Position numbers and translations under genes: made by a program. Below the pieces are notes generated by a model, which made no database searches, was not told where the DNA came from, and saw nothing but the letters and a program-made list of their open reading frames with translations. From positions 124,001 to 188,000 of the forward strand of contig SMNH02000004.1 in NCBI GenBank assembly GCA_006383075.2: a stretch of DNA of 64,000 bases. The letters run 5' to 3'. The DNA comes from Kordia sp. TARA_039_SRF (GTDB lineage Bacteria > Bacteroidota > Bacteroidia > Flavobacteriales > Flavobacteriaceae). This document shows positions 19,744 through 29,495 of this stretch, piece by piece; positions within the stretch are counted from its first letter, which is position 1, and each line of letters opens with the position of its first letter.

Positions 19744-22557
19744 CTAATTTATGTTTAGTTCTTTTTTTAGTTCTTTGATATGCTCTTTAATACTATCATC
19801 TTTTTTTAGAATATTGTCATAATATCTAATAGTGCTTTCGCTGAGATGTCGTGCCAATGTAGGTTCGTAGGTATTCCACTCGTGTTTTTTCAAATCACCT
19901 TCAGAATTCAAATAGATTTTTATATTTTTTTCTTTTAAATACTTTTTTAATTCTTCTCGCACTGGAAACTTTGCATTGTTTTTTGTAACGATTGTTTCTT
20001 TTATTTCGCCGCCTACAAAATCTTCTACATCTTCAAGCCTGATGACTCTCGGTAAATAGATTGGAATATACCGTATCTTATATTTTTCAGCATTGTAAAT
20101 AGTATCTTGCGTGTACTGCAAACTGTCTTTGAATTCGATTTCGGCTAACGGTTTTCTACCTCGTTTTTCCAAACGTCGTATCAAATCACTGAAATAATCT
20201 GGATTTTTGTCCAAATTTGCTCCAGCACTAATTACGGCTGATAAATTCCCTTGTTCTATTTCTTCAAATTCTAAAAAATCTATCCCACATTCTTTTTTGA
20301 AATCTCTTAGTAGGTGTTTGATGTAATTTGATTTTCCATTGATGATTTCCACAAAAATGACATTGGTTTCCTTTTTAATTACTGGATTGTCGCCGTTTTT
20401 GAGTCGGTCATACCAATCCAAACTCGTGAGTAAACCGCTGTTGTCAATCGCGCCTGCGTCAATATAATGTCCGTATCCAGATATTTTTGCTGCGGGACTG
20501 AATCCTGGGAAACGGTTGGTACATGACAACGCTTGGTAAAAGGAAACTACAGGTCGTTTGCCGTCTGCAATAGGTTGCAATTGTGCTAAATTGTCTGCAT
20601 TTAAGAATAAATCCTCATCATTATCACCATAACGAACCGAACTAAAAACGCCTCTTCTACCGTTGGTTTTTGCTGTATTGACTAAAATTGCTGGAAAGTA
20701 GCCGTTTTCTTTGTAGATATTATCATGCCAATAGCCTTGAAACGATACCGTATCTAACAAACGAGTTTCGCGATTTTCAAGCAAATTTTGATATGTAACC
20801 ATCGAATAATACGCTCTATCTTTATGTTTGCTGACTTTTCGAAGCAGTATCATTTTTCGGATAAAATCCCAGCCTAACATGTATGAAACGTCTTTGGAAG
20901 CGTAGTTTTCTTCAGCAACTTTTCTGATGCGTTCTTCAATTTTCTCGTAGCGATTTGCTGTTTTATTATCATATTTACCTGATAGTACAGAATACATTCC
21001 CAATCCCATCATACCACCAGAAGCGCCCGAAAATGAAGCCGTTTGGTCTAAAAATGCGCCGTCCGTTTCTTTTTGAATTTTGTTGAGTAATTTCATCGTC
21101 CAAATATTCGCTTTTACAGCACCACCGTGCGATGCTACAAAGATTAACGGTTTTCCATCTTTGACTTTACTTTTTAGAGTATCAATGTATTCGTCTAAAT
21201 GCAACACACTGTCGTCTCTCCGCACATTGTCCGTATCCAATTCATGCACAAAACTTTCATTCCATTTTGGAGAAATGACCGCAATCAACGAGCAAAAAAG
21301 AATAAAGCCTAATACAATAAGTGTGATGACATTTCCGCCTTTTACAAAGCTTTTTTGGTCTTTTAATGCTACCAAACGGCTGATACCTTTTGGCGTCAAG
21401 CCAGAATAATCTTCATAGACTTTTTTAGTGATTTTTCCAGCTTCATAAGCCTTGCTTTGCCTTTTTATCGCTTGAATGACGAATAACGATTTTAACGCAC
21501 AGGTTAGGATGTAATAGAATATGAAAAAGTAGGCAAATAATACCGCCATTGCATTTGGTAATGGTTTTCCATACGCTACGCCAATATTGCAATACACCAA
21601 CATTCCGAAGAGCAATAGTGCTATGACAAAGAAAAAGCTCACATAGTTGTAACTAAACGCAATTTTTTTGATGAACGGAATGGTAAGATATGCATCTAAT
21701 TTTGAGCGAAATAGACGGAAACTTATATACGCTACTGAGAGTGAGAATGTCAGTAATTGCAATAAATAATACGACGTAAGATTGAATTCAGAAAGAAATG
21801 CTGCCCAAAATAATAATGCGATGGAGAGCAACATTAATATATAAAACGAACTAACGCCTCTTTTGTAAAATGTATCGTAGGCTGCGGCATTGTCGTTTGC
21901 GTCTTCTTGCTTTTTGTAATCGCTGTTGAAATTTTCAATTTTTTGCTTCTTTCGTAGAAAAATAATGAGCAATATGTACGGAATCAAGCAAATAATCCAA
22001 TTAAAAATGATGACACCATAAACACAGTCATACACATAATAGAGTTTTGGCTCATACGATTTATAGATATAATACGCCCATATACTAAAAATGGAAATTC
22101 CCAGCGCATATCTGAAAAATTTTGCTTTATAATCTTGGGAATACGTTTCTTTTTTGGAAGGTTTGGCATCAGCAGGTTTTTTGCTAAAAGTAAAAATGTT
22201 GTAAAACCATAGTTTGTGAATGTACCAAAAGTTTTCATCCTTGCTGTCGTTAATGTCTTTTGCGTAATAAATGTAAATTGGATAATGCGAAATAACCAAG
22301 GCAAACACGGAAATAATGACATAACATAGCAATAAAGACCAAGAACACGAATCTTCTATCATATCAACCAATAAGGTATACGCCTGATCCAATCCTTTTA
22401 CCAAAAACAACATGACGATTAGGATGATAATGCTCAAAAAGGAAGAGCGGCGAAATTTATTGAACGCAACAATAAGGTCATAAAACCATTGCCATATTGG
22501 ATGCAGTTTTACTTCTTTTTTCTGCGATTTTTGTTCTGAATTACTGATAGATTCCAT
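19744..22557 (-). CDS. Multi-pass membrane protein with patatin-like phospholipase domain
   Basis: 937 residues. The N-terminal half has about eight to nine hydrophobic helices (about 38-54, 74-93, 150-165, 180-201, 236-280, 302-324, 335-362, 408-428). The C-terminal half carries a patatin-like catalytic set: 'ASHGGA' (about 475-480, oxyanion-hole-like), the nucleophile elbow 'GASGG' with Ser513, and 'IDAGAIDNSGLL' with Asp700 in the DG[GA] position. It therefore probably cleaves lipid acyl chains at the membrane. It sits inside the eCIS operon between the SUKH gene and the AAA+ ATPase. It could be an effector, or a producer-side protein that helps release particles; the sequence cannot decide. 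The patatin call rests on motifs only. Confidence 0.65.
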   Translation of the reverse strand: MESISNSEQKSQKKEVKLHPIWQWFYDLIVAFNKFRRSSFLSIIILIVMLFLVKGLDQAYTLLVDMIEDSCSWSLLLCYVIISVFALVISHYPIYIYYAKDINDSKDENFWYIHKLWFYNIFTFSKKPADAKPSKKETYSQDYKAKFFRYALGISIFSIWAYYIYKSYEPKLYYVYDCVYGVIIFNWIICLIPYILLIIFLRKKQKIENFNSDYKKQEDANDNAAAYDTFYKRGVSSFYILMLLSIALLFWAAFLSEFNLTSYYLLQLLTFSLSVAYISFRLFRSKLDAYLTIPFIKKIAFSYNYVSFFFVIALLLFGMLVYCNIGVAYGKPLPNAMAVLFAYFFIFYYILTCALKSLFVIQAIKRQSKAYEAGKITKKVYEDYSGLTPKGISRLVALKDQKSFVKGGNVITLIVLGFILFCSLIAVISPKWNESFVHELDTDNVRRDDSVLHLDEYIDTLKSKVKDGKPLIFVASHGGAVKANIWTMKLLNKIQKETDGAFLDQTASFSGASGGMMGLGMYSVLSGKYDNKTANRYEKIEERIRKVAEENYASKDVSYMLGWDFIRKMILLRKVSKHKDRAYYSMVTYQNLLENRETRLLDTVSFQGYWHDNIYKENGYFPAILVNTAKTNGRRGVFSSVRYGDNDEDLFLNADNLAQLQPIADGKRPVVSFYQALSCTNRFPGFSPAAKISGYGHYIDAGAIDNSGLLTSLDWYDRLKNGDNPVIKKETNVIFVEIINGKSNYIKHLLRDFKKECGIDFLEFEEIEQGNLSAVISAGANLDKNPDYFSDLIRRLEKRGRKPLAEIEFKDSLQYTQDTIYNAEKYKIRYIPIYLPRVIRLEDVEDFVGGEIKETIVTKNNAKFPVREELKKYLKEKNIKIYLNSEGDLKKHEWNTYEPTLARHLSESTIRYYDNILKKDDSIKEHIKELKKELNIN

Positions 22558-22680
22558 ACGATTTTACTTTTGTTTTTTAAATATACAAAAATAGTGGTGC
22601 ACGCTGTGTACCTATGTTTGGGGATTTTGATTGCCTTTAAAATCCTTTTTAAGAGGAGTCGCTGTTTGTTAAACGCTCTA

Positions 22681-23565
22681 TTATTTGAGTAGTTTTATAA
22701 TATCATTCATAACATCAACTCCTTGTTTTAGTTTCATTTCTGCCATTTGAAGTGCAGTACGGTCGTACGCATCTTTCCAATCCGTATTTGGATTGTATTT
22801 CATCAATTCTTCAATAAATTTCACTTTTTTAGCTATGACCAATTTCATAAGTAAAGAATTCCCTGATGAAGTCATTTCATTAGGATTAGCACCATTTTCC
22901 AATAGCAATTTAAATCCAATAAGATTATCTCTAACAATACACTCCTCAAGTCCTCCTGTAAAGTCTGCATTTCTGTTAATAAGCTCTTCAATAAGCCAAT
23001 TTTTTTCGAGTAATGCTGCTCTCTGTAGTATTGTTTTTCCTATTTCTAAAGGTTTATTGACATCATAGCCTGAATTTAAAAATGCAAGAATATCTTCCTT
23101 TTTACCATCGTCAATAAGATCTACTTTACTACCATAGAAAAGTTCTTTTTCTTCTGATAAACTGTGTAAAAATTCAAAAATAGTAACATCTAACGATAGC
23201 AATGATTTTTTATTAACAGCGGTCTCATGATCCCAAAAGAAAAGTCTTCCTTCTAAATCTAACACGACCAGTCCTCCCGAAACTTCACGCGCTACAGGTA
23301 AAAAACCTAACTCAAAAATATCATTAAATGTTTTTATAGCATACGTTAATGAATATTGTTGTTGAGCTGAAGTTAATTCATAAAAGAAATCTATCGTAAA
23401 ATGATTGTTAATTAGTAATTCACATACTTTTTTTTCAGGAACTCCTCCATTGTATTGCAATAGAAAATTTCTATACATTTCTGGAAATTGAAAACCGTGT
23501 TGTATTTCCCAGTGTTGTATTTCTTTTTGATTTGGTGTACTAGTTCTAGATTTAATTGTATTCAT
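22681..23565 (-). CDS. SUKH (SMI1/KNR4) domain protein with C-terminal ankyrin repeats, probable immunity protein
   Basis: 294 residues. About 12-140 match the SMI1/KNR4 (SUKH-1) fold: 'IQHWEIQHGFQFPEMYRNFLLQYNGG' pattern (W-E...P..Y..FL...NGG), 'FLPVAREVSGGLVVLDLEGRLFFWDHE' pattern (G...G..V.....G.V..WDH). About 155-290 contain ankyrin-like units, e.g. 'KTILQRAALLEKNWLIEELI' and 'NSLLMKLVIAKKVKFIEELM'. SUKH proteins are among the commonest immunity proteins of polymorphic nuclease toxins, including WHH nucleases. The start codon lies five bases after the stop codon of the WHH toxin gene, so it is almost certainly its cognate immunity gene. Cytoplasmic; no signal peptide. Confidence 0.85.
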   Translation of the reverse strand: MNTIKSRTSTPNQKEIQHWEIQHGFQFPEMYRNFLLQYNGGVPEKKVCELLINNHFTIDFFYELTSAQQQYSLTYAIKTFNDIFELGFLPVAREVSGGLVVLDLEGRLFFWDHETAVNKKSLLSLDVTIFEFLHSLSEEKELFYGSKVDLIDDGKKEDILAFLNSGYDVNKPLEIGKTILQRAALLEKNWLIEELINRNADFTGGLEECIVRDNLIGFKLLLENGANPNEMTSSGNSLLMKLVIAKKVKFIEELMKYNPNTDWKDAYDRTALQMAEMKLKQGVDVMNDIIKLLK

Positions 23566-23570
23566 CGTTA

Positions 23571-26500
23571 TTATATTCCTAATCTTGCTCTGGTTATTGT
23601 ATCGCCTCCAAAATGTCTGGCAGCATCATGCAAATCACTCGGTACTAAAATCATGTGCTTTCCATCATGTGAATGATGCCAAGTATAGTCTTCAAACCCT
23701 GTTTGCACAGATTTATCAGTTGTAGAACGTCCAAATGCTTGCTTATTGGCAGCTCTAATATCGGCAGCAGAATCCCCTGACATTTCAATTTTTATTTTCT
23801 TGGTATCAATCCCTTGTCTTGACATGACAGCTTCAAAATCTGGAAATCCATCTTTTGTATATGGAACACCATCTCCATATTTAGTTTTTAATGAACCCTC
23901 TAAAGGATAATCTCCTCCTGCATATTTTCTAGCATTCGATGGTACTTTTTTATTAGGAAAAACAGGAATTAAGTCTTCGTTTACACCGTGTTGATTATAA
24001 TACACAACATCTGTTTTTGTTCCATCAGCATTAGTAACCTGACGTTTTCTACTTGATAAATTGGTAGTAAGATCAGGTGTATCTGTTTTAGTTACTTTTT
24101 TATTAGGCACTTTTACAGCATCAAAATTCTGTCCATCAATTGTAACTGTATGTGTTCCATCAGCATTTTTAACAACAGTTCGGTTTGCATCTCCTTTACG
24201 AATATCATGCAATTCAACCACATCGTTTCCGTCGGCATCTTGTCTAGTCAGCATAAACTTCGGATTAAATTCAGCCCAAAGCTCAAACCATTTTCCACGC
24301 TTCTCAATCCAAATTCGCTTGAATTTGAATTTATCCAAAATCTTCTGACGTAAGTTACTCAATTTCTTGGTTCCTTTGCCAACCATTCCTTGAATTCGAA
24401 TTCCTAAACGCGTATTTTTAATTCTTGCAACTCCTTTTTTGATGACGTTTCCTGTTTTAGTCACACCTTTACGAACAAAGTTGACACCTTTCATCACTTT
24501 CTGACCAATACGAGTTGCTTTCGCGGCTGCCATGATGCGCTTAAAGACTTTCCCCATTCCCAAAAGAATTTTATCTAAAAGGAATTCCATCACAATAACT
24601 GCCATTGCCATTGCTAAGGATTTTCCAGCACCAACAGCATCGCCAGCCCACGCTTTTTTCACGTAATCCCAAATGTGTCCCATCGCTTGGAATACAGCAT
24701 ACGCACCAAAGATGATTATCAAGGCTTTTACAATAATGTCTACCGCAGCTACCAATCCTGCGCCACCTGTAAAGAACGCAATGAGTCCTGCAGCAATGAG
24801 CGCTGTGACCAAAGCAGCAATTATCCAGACTTTGTTTTTATTCCAGAAGACTTGTAATCCTGTCATCATCTGACGTCCCATAAATGCCAAACGCGTTGCG
24901 ATATCTAAACGTCCTGTTTTGGTAATGAGCGTTGCAGGATCGCTGTCCATATTCGGTGTAGATGCTACTTTTCCTGGTTGTGGTGCTGCGTTCCCGACTT
25001 CTTCCGATTCTACCAACATTTGGTTGTTATAATGATCGAGTTTTTCAGGGTCGGACATGTTTATCCAATCTGGTTTTGGCTTTTCAGCGGCTTCATCTAC
25101 GGATTGAGTTGCCGATTGTGCATTTTCTTCTACAGATTCGGTGACTTGTTGTGGTGGTAATGCATATCCAGCATCAGCAGCAGCTGAAGCTTGAAATTGT
25201 TGCGCTGTAACGGCATCTTCTGCGCCGCCAAGTTCCATGGTTCCGCCGTCTTGCATTGGTGGTAAACCAGCAAGTAATTCAGGTTCTAAGGTTACTGCAG
25301 GATATGGTTCTATCGTAACATCGTCATTACTTAATTGTGATTTCGTTAAAACTGATTGTAAATGCTCTGGAATTGGCTGTGTAGCACTTGCGGCATCGGC
25401 AGTTGCTTCTCCTGAGTTTTTACCCATGGCTGCTGCCCACGCTTCTTCTTGTCCGATTGGTACTTCAAAGTTTTTCAGTGGTTCTGCAGGATTTCCGCCT
25501 AAAGCGACTTCTGCCAGTGCTCCAAAGAATTGTCCTGGCGCATGCCACGCTCCTACTTGTAAGTTCCATAAGAAACGTATGATTTGAATCAAGCCAGATA
25601 CTAAGAACTTCATCGCATCTAACAGTAAATTGTAAAATGCTTGATACGCCGCTAGAATGGCATCGAGTGCGGCTCCGAGTAAATCTAAGAGTGCATTTAC
25701 TGCTTTTTTGAGTCCTTCCGCCAAGGTGTTTACAACTTTTACTGCAAAATTTACGGCTTTGTCAATAGCTGCATTGAATTTGTCGCGAAGTTTCGGAAAT
25801 GCCGCTAATGCCACGTTTACTAAGGCTTTTAAGGCTTCCCCAAAGGCTTTGATGAGTCCTACAATCGCATCACGAGCTAAATCGATGAGTTTGTTGGCGA
25901 GTTTTTTAGCTGCTTCTATCAAACCTTTTACAAGCGCACGTAGACCGTCAAAGAGTTTGTTGAGTCCTTCTTTGAGTTTGTCAAAGAAGCTACTTACGGC
26001 ATCAATGGCTCTGTCCCACCAGCTTTTGTTTTCCGATTCTTTTTTCGCTTCTGCCTTTTTAGCAGCCGCTTCTTTATCGGTCTTTTCTACTTCTTTGTCT
26101 GCTTCTTTTTTGGCTTTATCGTATTCGGTAGCAATTTTGGTATCTGCATCTTTGACTTGCGTGTCTATATCGCCATCAACTTTTTTCTTTTCTGCTTCCG
26201 ATTTTTCACTGTATTCTTTTTTGACGTTTTCATTTTCCTGTTGCCACTCAGTTCGTTGTGCTTCTACATCAGATTTTGCGGTACTTTGCGCAAGTTCTTG
26301 TTCTTGTTTTACACGCTGAGTTTCTGCATCAATGTCTTGCTCAGATTTTTTACGCTCTTTTTCTTGATCGGCTTGCATTTTTGCATATTCCTCATCTTGC
26401 TTTTGCATATCAGGCGCCATTTCTTGGTCTATGTACGATTGCGCTTGTGTGTCAAAACTGTTTTTCACTTCCGCAGATACGTTTGGAATTTCTTCTGAAA

Positions 26501-27707
26501 GTCCTGTTGTTTCTGGCGGTGGCGCGAATTCGACTGTAGGTGACATCATTTCCAATTCCATTTCTGGATAGATATCATCTTCGCCCTTGTAGAGTTTGCT
26601 TTCGACAAGATTTTTAGCCTGTTCTTTGTTGGTTGTTTCGGTAGATTCGTCTAAATTTTGCTTATTTTTTTCAGGGTCTGCCTGACCTGTCAAGTCTACT
26701 TTTGGCTTTTCTCCAGGATTGGTATTGACACTTTCCGAAGTTGGCAAGTTATTAATACCGCTTTTTATTTGCGATTTTTTATCTTCATCACTGCCACTTC
26801 TTCCCCAAGTTGAAATACTACGCATTTTTGCTTTTGCCGTACTAGCTGGCTGAACACTGACTTCGGCAATTTTATCACCTTCTTTTTTTCCTGTCGGAGC
26901 TAAGTCGCCCAAGGTATTTTTATCACTTTTTATTTGCTCACCAACTTTGTCAGATGCTTCTTTTGCTTTTGCCTTTTGTGCAGCAGATTTGGTAGGAACT
27001 CCCGTAGGTTGCTCTATTTCTGGTAAGGATTCTTGTAGTGTTTTTTTCTCGTTTTTTTGAACTTCCGAAGCAGTCGTACCCGATTCTTTCACACCTTTCA
27101 TAAAGTTTGATGGTGTTTGACTCATCAATCCGTCAGCATACACTTTTCCGTTTTCTGTTGGCAATACTAATGGTGCCTCTTCTTCTTTTACGTTTTCTTT
27201 TTCTCCAACGCCACCTTGCTGTCCACTTGGAACAGCGTACGAACCGCCTCCGCCGCCTCCGCTGCCACCTTTGGCACTTTTTCCAACTGGTGTAGTTCCT
27301 GTTTTAGCATTTACATTGGCGTTGGCTTCTCCATTTTTAGGAGTTGCAACTGCTTTTTGTGCTTCTGGAGTTGCTGGTTGTGCTTTTTCAGCAATTGCTT
27401 CTTTGGATGTTTCTTCTTGCGCTTCTTCTTTTTGCTCTTCTAACGTTGTACTATTTGTGGAAACAGTATTTTTTGGTGAAGTTTGATTGATATATGAAGA
27501 ACTAGAAGCTTCAGGTGTTGATTGCGTTTCCTTATTTACGCTAGTTTCTTGCTGACGCGATGGAACGATGAATAAATCAGGGATTTCGCTTTCTGTGGAG
27601 TTTTTAGATTTTTGTTTGAGTTGCGTTGGCGCAATAAATAAACTAGACCGAGAGGAATTTCCACTCGATTGCTCTGTTGTATTTTTTTGTACGCGTGCTG
27701 TACTCAT
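23571..27707 (-). CDS. Large eCIS-associated toxin with C-terminal WHH (HNH/Endo VII) nuclease domain
   Basis: 1378 residues. About 1-440 is disordered and rich in Ser, Thr, Lys, Glu and Gln, with a Gly run near 150. About 440-555 is a charged coiled coil. About 560-760 is a chain of amphipathic helices. About 955-1005 is strongly hydrophobic ('WIIAALVTALIAAGLIAFF'), followed by a basic stretch. The last ~130 residues carry the WHH nuclease signature: 'GVPYTKDGFPDFE', 'DIRAANKQAFG', 'TWHH' (WHH at 1343-1345), 'MILVP' and 'LHDAARHFGG' (His1360, His1365). This DNase family is a standard polymorphic-toxin tip. It lies directly after the tape-measure gene and before the SUKH gene, which suggests a cargo or tip effector. 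No DUF4157 HExxH motif was found. Confidence 0.8.
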   Translation of the reverse strand: MSTARVQKNTTEQSSGNSSRSSLFIAPTQLKQKSKNSTESEIPDLFIVPSRQQETSVNKETQSTPEASSSSYINQTSPKNTVSTNSTTLEEQKEEAQEETSKEAIAEKAQPATPEAQKAVATPKNGEANANVNAKTGTTPVGKSAKGGSGGGGGGSYAVPSGQQGGVGEKENVKEEEAPLVLPTENGKVYADGLMSQTPSNFMKGVKESGTTASEVQKNEKKTLQESLPEIEQPTGVPTKSAAQKAKAKEASDKVGEQIKSDKNTLGDLAPTGKKEGDKIAEVSVQPASTAKAKMRSISTWGRSGSDEDKKSQIKSGINNLPTSESVNTNPGEKPKVDLTGQADPEKNKQNLDESTETTNKEQAKNLVESKLYKGEDDIYPEMELEMMSPTVEFAPPPETTGLSEEIPNVSAEVKNSFDTQAQSYIDQEMAPDMQKQDEEYAKMQADQEKERKKSEQDIDAETQRVKQEQELAQSTAKSDVEAQRTEWQQENENVKKEYSEKSEAEKKKVDGDIDTQVKDADTKIATEYDKAKKEADKEVEKTDKEAAAKKAEAKKESENKSWWDRAIDAVSSFFDKLKEGLNKLFDGLRALVKGLIEAAKKLANKLIDLARDAIVGLIKAFGEALKALVNVALAAFPKLRDKFNAAIDKAVNFAVKVVNTLAEGLKKAVNALLDLLGAALDAILAAYQAFYNLLLDAMKFLVSGLIQIIRFLWNLQVGAWHAPGQFFGALAEVALGGNPAEPLKNFEVPIGQEEAWAAAMGKNSGEATADAASATQPIPEHLQSVLTKSQLSNDDVTIEPYPAVTLEPELLAGLPPMQDGGTMELGGAEDAVTAQQFQASAAADAGYALPPQQVTESVEENAQSATQSVDEAAEKPKPDWINMSDPEKLDHYNNQMLVESEEVGNAAPQPGKVASTPNMDSDPATLITKTGRLDIATRLAFMGRQMMTGLQVFWNKNKVWIIAALVTALIAAGLIAFFTGGAGLVAAVDIIVKALIIIFGAYAVFQAMGHIWDYVKKAWAGDAVGAGKSLAMAMAVIVMEFLLDKILLGMGKVFKRIMAAAKATRIGQKVMKGVNFVRKGVTKTGNVIKKGVARIKNTRLGIRIQGMVGKGTKKLSNLRQKILDKFKFKRIWIEKRGKWFELWAEFNPKFMLTRQDADGNDVVELHDIRKGDANRTVVKNADGTHTVTIDGQNFDAVKVPNKKVTKTDTPDLTTNLSSRKRQVTNADGTKTDVVYYNQHGVNEDLIPVFPNKKVPSNARKYAGGDYPLEGSLKTKYGDGVPYTKDGFPDFEAVMSRQGIDTKKIKIEMSGDSAADIRAANKQAFGRSTTDKSVQTGFEDYTWHHSHDGKHMILVPSDLHDAARHFGGDTITRARLGI

Positions 27708-27731
27708 GCTTTACTTTATTTTAGGGCTTTA

Positions 27732-29486
27732 TTACCATTCCACATGCATCATGTGTTCCATCCACTTTAATCGGATAATACTGATGTTCCAAGGAACTTT
27801 ATCGAGCAATACGTCTTGTGCTGCTCGTTCAATTTTTAGTTGTAGGCTATTTTCTGTTTTTGTGAGCGCTCCGTCACGTTTTAAGAACATATCACGCAAA
27901 GTATTGATGGTGCTTTTTTTGAGGACAACCCAATGCTCTAAAACCGCTTTGAGCAATTCTTCGCAACCTTCTTTGTCGGTTGTTGTTAGCGGTGTTTGGT
28001 AATTAATTACGGTTTCTAGCGGAATTCCTAAGAGTGTTTTTTCTAATGTTAATTCTACATCCGTGACGTCTTCTGTTTCTGTAGCGAGATAATGCAACAA
28101 CATACAAGCTTTGCTAAGGTCATTGATTTCATTGTCTTCCATAAGTACTCCCAAACCACCGAAAAATCTTGAGAGGAACGGATGCAACAGAATCAATCCT
28201 GCTTTTTCCGTTGTGAGATTGATTTCGTTTTCGAGGGTATTTTTGTAAACCGTTGGTGTTTCTCGGATTGTGCTGAATTTCTTTTTTATTTTTTCGTCAG
28301 CTTTTATCGCTGCTTTTGCTTTTTCAAGATGTTTCGCTAGTGCAGTTGAATTATCTGCGCTCGCAGTTTCATCTTTAATTTTCGCTTTGCCGTTTTGTTG
28401 TTTTGTTTCTGCAGGAGCATCACTTTGAGATTGCTCAGTAATACTTTTTTGCGTTGGTTTTCCTGTTTTTGAAGATGATTCAGCTGTTGTTTCTTCTTTT
28501 TGAGAACGTCTATTCTCTTTCGTGTTTTCTGTTTGATTTTTATTAGATGTTTTTTGTTTGGAAGTCGTTTTTTCTGCTGATTTTTCAATAGAAGTTGCCT
28601 TTGTTTGCTTGTCTATTTTTTGAATCGTGGCAATGTTTGAAACGTCAATTGATATACGATTGCCTTTTTCTTTTTGCGTGATGGCTTGCAATACTGCTAT
28701 TGAAAGTTGTGATTCGTTACTTCTGGTCAATTGTTTGCCTGCAGTTGCTGCTTTTGGTGTTAGCAATTGTAACAATGTTTTTGAGAATTGTGGAAAACTG
28801 TTACTAACACCAAGTGTTTGATACCAAATGGCTGCTTCTTCGTTGTTGTATTCCAATTTGAATTGTGTACAGAGTTCCTTCAAGAATTCTTGAAAGAAGG
28901 TTTTTTCCAGCTTTACATATTGTGCCGTAATTTGTTGTTGCGTTGTAATGATGGTTGAAAGTTTCTCATATTCATTCCGCAGCAGCGACAACATGCGCTC
29001 AATAGCTACTGATTTTGTTGCGAATAGCGTTGTCAACTCGTTTTTCTCCACGGAAGTGAATTCCGCCACAGCGCCCAACCATTCTTTAAAGGCTTTTACT
29101 GAGATGTTTGCAGGCAAAATTCCATCCGAAAGATATACCAATAAGGCTTCAAATGGCGACGCTTCTTTGATGATAGTTGCTACCACACTTCCGTCCGAAC
29201 TTTTACCATCTGATTGAATACTACGCAATTGCTGGTTGATTTGCTGCGTGATTTCTTTTTGCAGCGTTTCCAAGTCCAACTGTTGTGAATCTACATTCAC
29301 ATCAATCGTATCAATGATACATTTTGCGTTTGGATGCTTTTTATCCCAATCGTTGCACAATCGTTCTATGTGTGGCAACAATCGCTCTTGGAGAAAATCA
29401 ACGTAATATTGTTCCCAAGAAACTACCGAATTGCTATAGTTTACATCTACTTCAAATGTTATGTCGTGAATGGTATGCATGCTCAT
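27732..29486 (-). CDS. Contractile injection system tape measure protein (CIS_TMP, PVC14-like)
   Basis: 584 residues. The N-terminal ~90 residues match the start of the CIS tape-measure family ('HTIHDITFEVDVN', 'LLPHIERLCNDW', 'IDTIDVNVDS'). The middle (about 290-400) is a Lys/Thr/Glu/Gln-rich low-complexity linker. The C-terminal ~180 residues hold the conserved domain with 'AGLILLHPFLSRFF', 'LLHYLATE', 'VPWNISIIRLKWM'. In related particles this protein fills the tube and sets its length. A second ATG two codons downstream (29480) is an alternative start. The gene is nine bases from the stop of the 1737-aa gene and 24 bases before the toxin gene. Confidence 0.85.
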   Translation of the reverse strand: MSMHTIHDITFEVDVNYSNSVVSWEQYYVDFLQERLLPHIERLCNDWDKKHPNAKCIIDTIDVNVDSQQLDLETLQKEITQQINQQLRSIQSDGKSSDGSVVATIIKEASPFEALLVYLSDGILPANISVKAFKEWLGAVAEFTSVEKNELTTLFATKSVAIERMLSLLRNEYEKLSTIITTQQQITAQYVKLEKTFFQEFLKELCTQFKLEYNNEEAAIWYQTLGVSNSFPQFSKTLLQLLTPKAATAGKQLTRSNESQLSIAVLQAITQKEKGNRISIDVSNIATIQKIDKQTKATSIEKSAEKTTSKQKTSNKNQTENTKENRRSQKEETTAESSSKTGKPTQKSITEQSQSDAPAETKQQNGKAKIKDETASADNSTALAKHLEKAKAAIKADEKIKKKFSTIRETPTVYKNTLENEINLTTEKAGLILLHPFLSRFFGGLGVLMEDNEINDLSKACMLLHYLATETEDVTDVELTLEKTLLGIPLETVINYQTPLTTTDKEGCEELLKAVLEHWVVLKKSTINTLRDMFLKRDGALTKTENSLQLKIERAAQDVLLDKVPWNISIIRLKWMEHMMHVEW

Positions 29487-29495
29487 TTAGCGGTT

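Noticed and set aside
25657-26319. 220-aa plus-strand open frame rich in Ala and Ser
   Set aside because: It lies wholly inside the WHH toxin gene on the opposite strand. Its composition mirrors the Ala/Lys/Glu-rich helices of that gene, and it has no start signal or family pattern.
23571-27707. DUF4157 (eCIS-associated metallopeptidase) domain in the large toxin
   Set aside because: No HExxH motif or matching pattern was found in the N-terminal ~470 residues, which look disordered.
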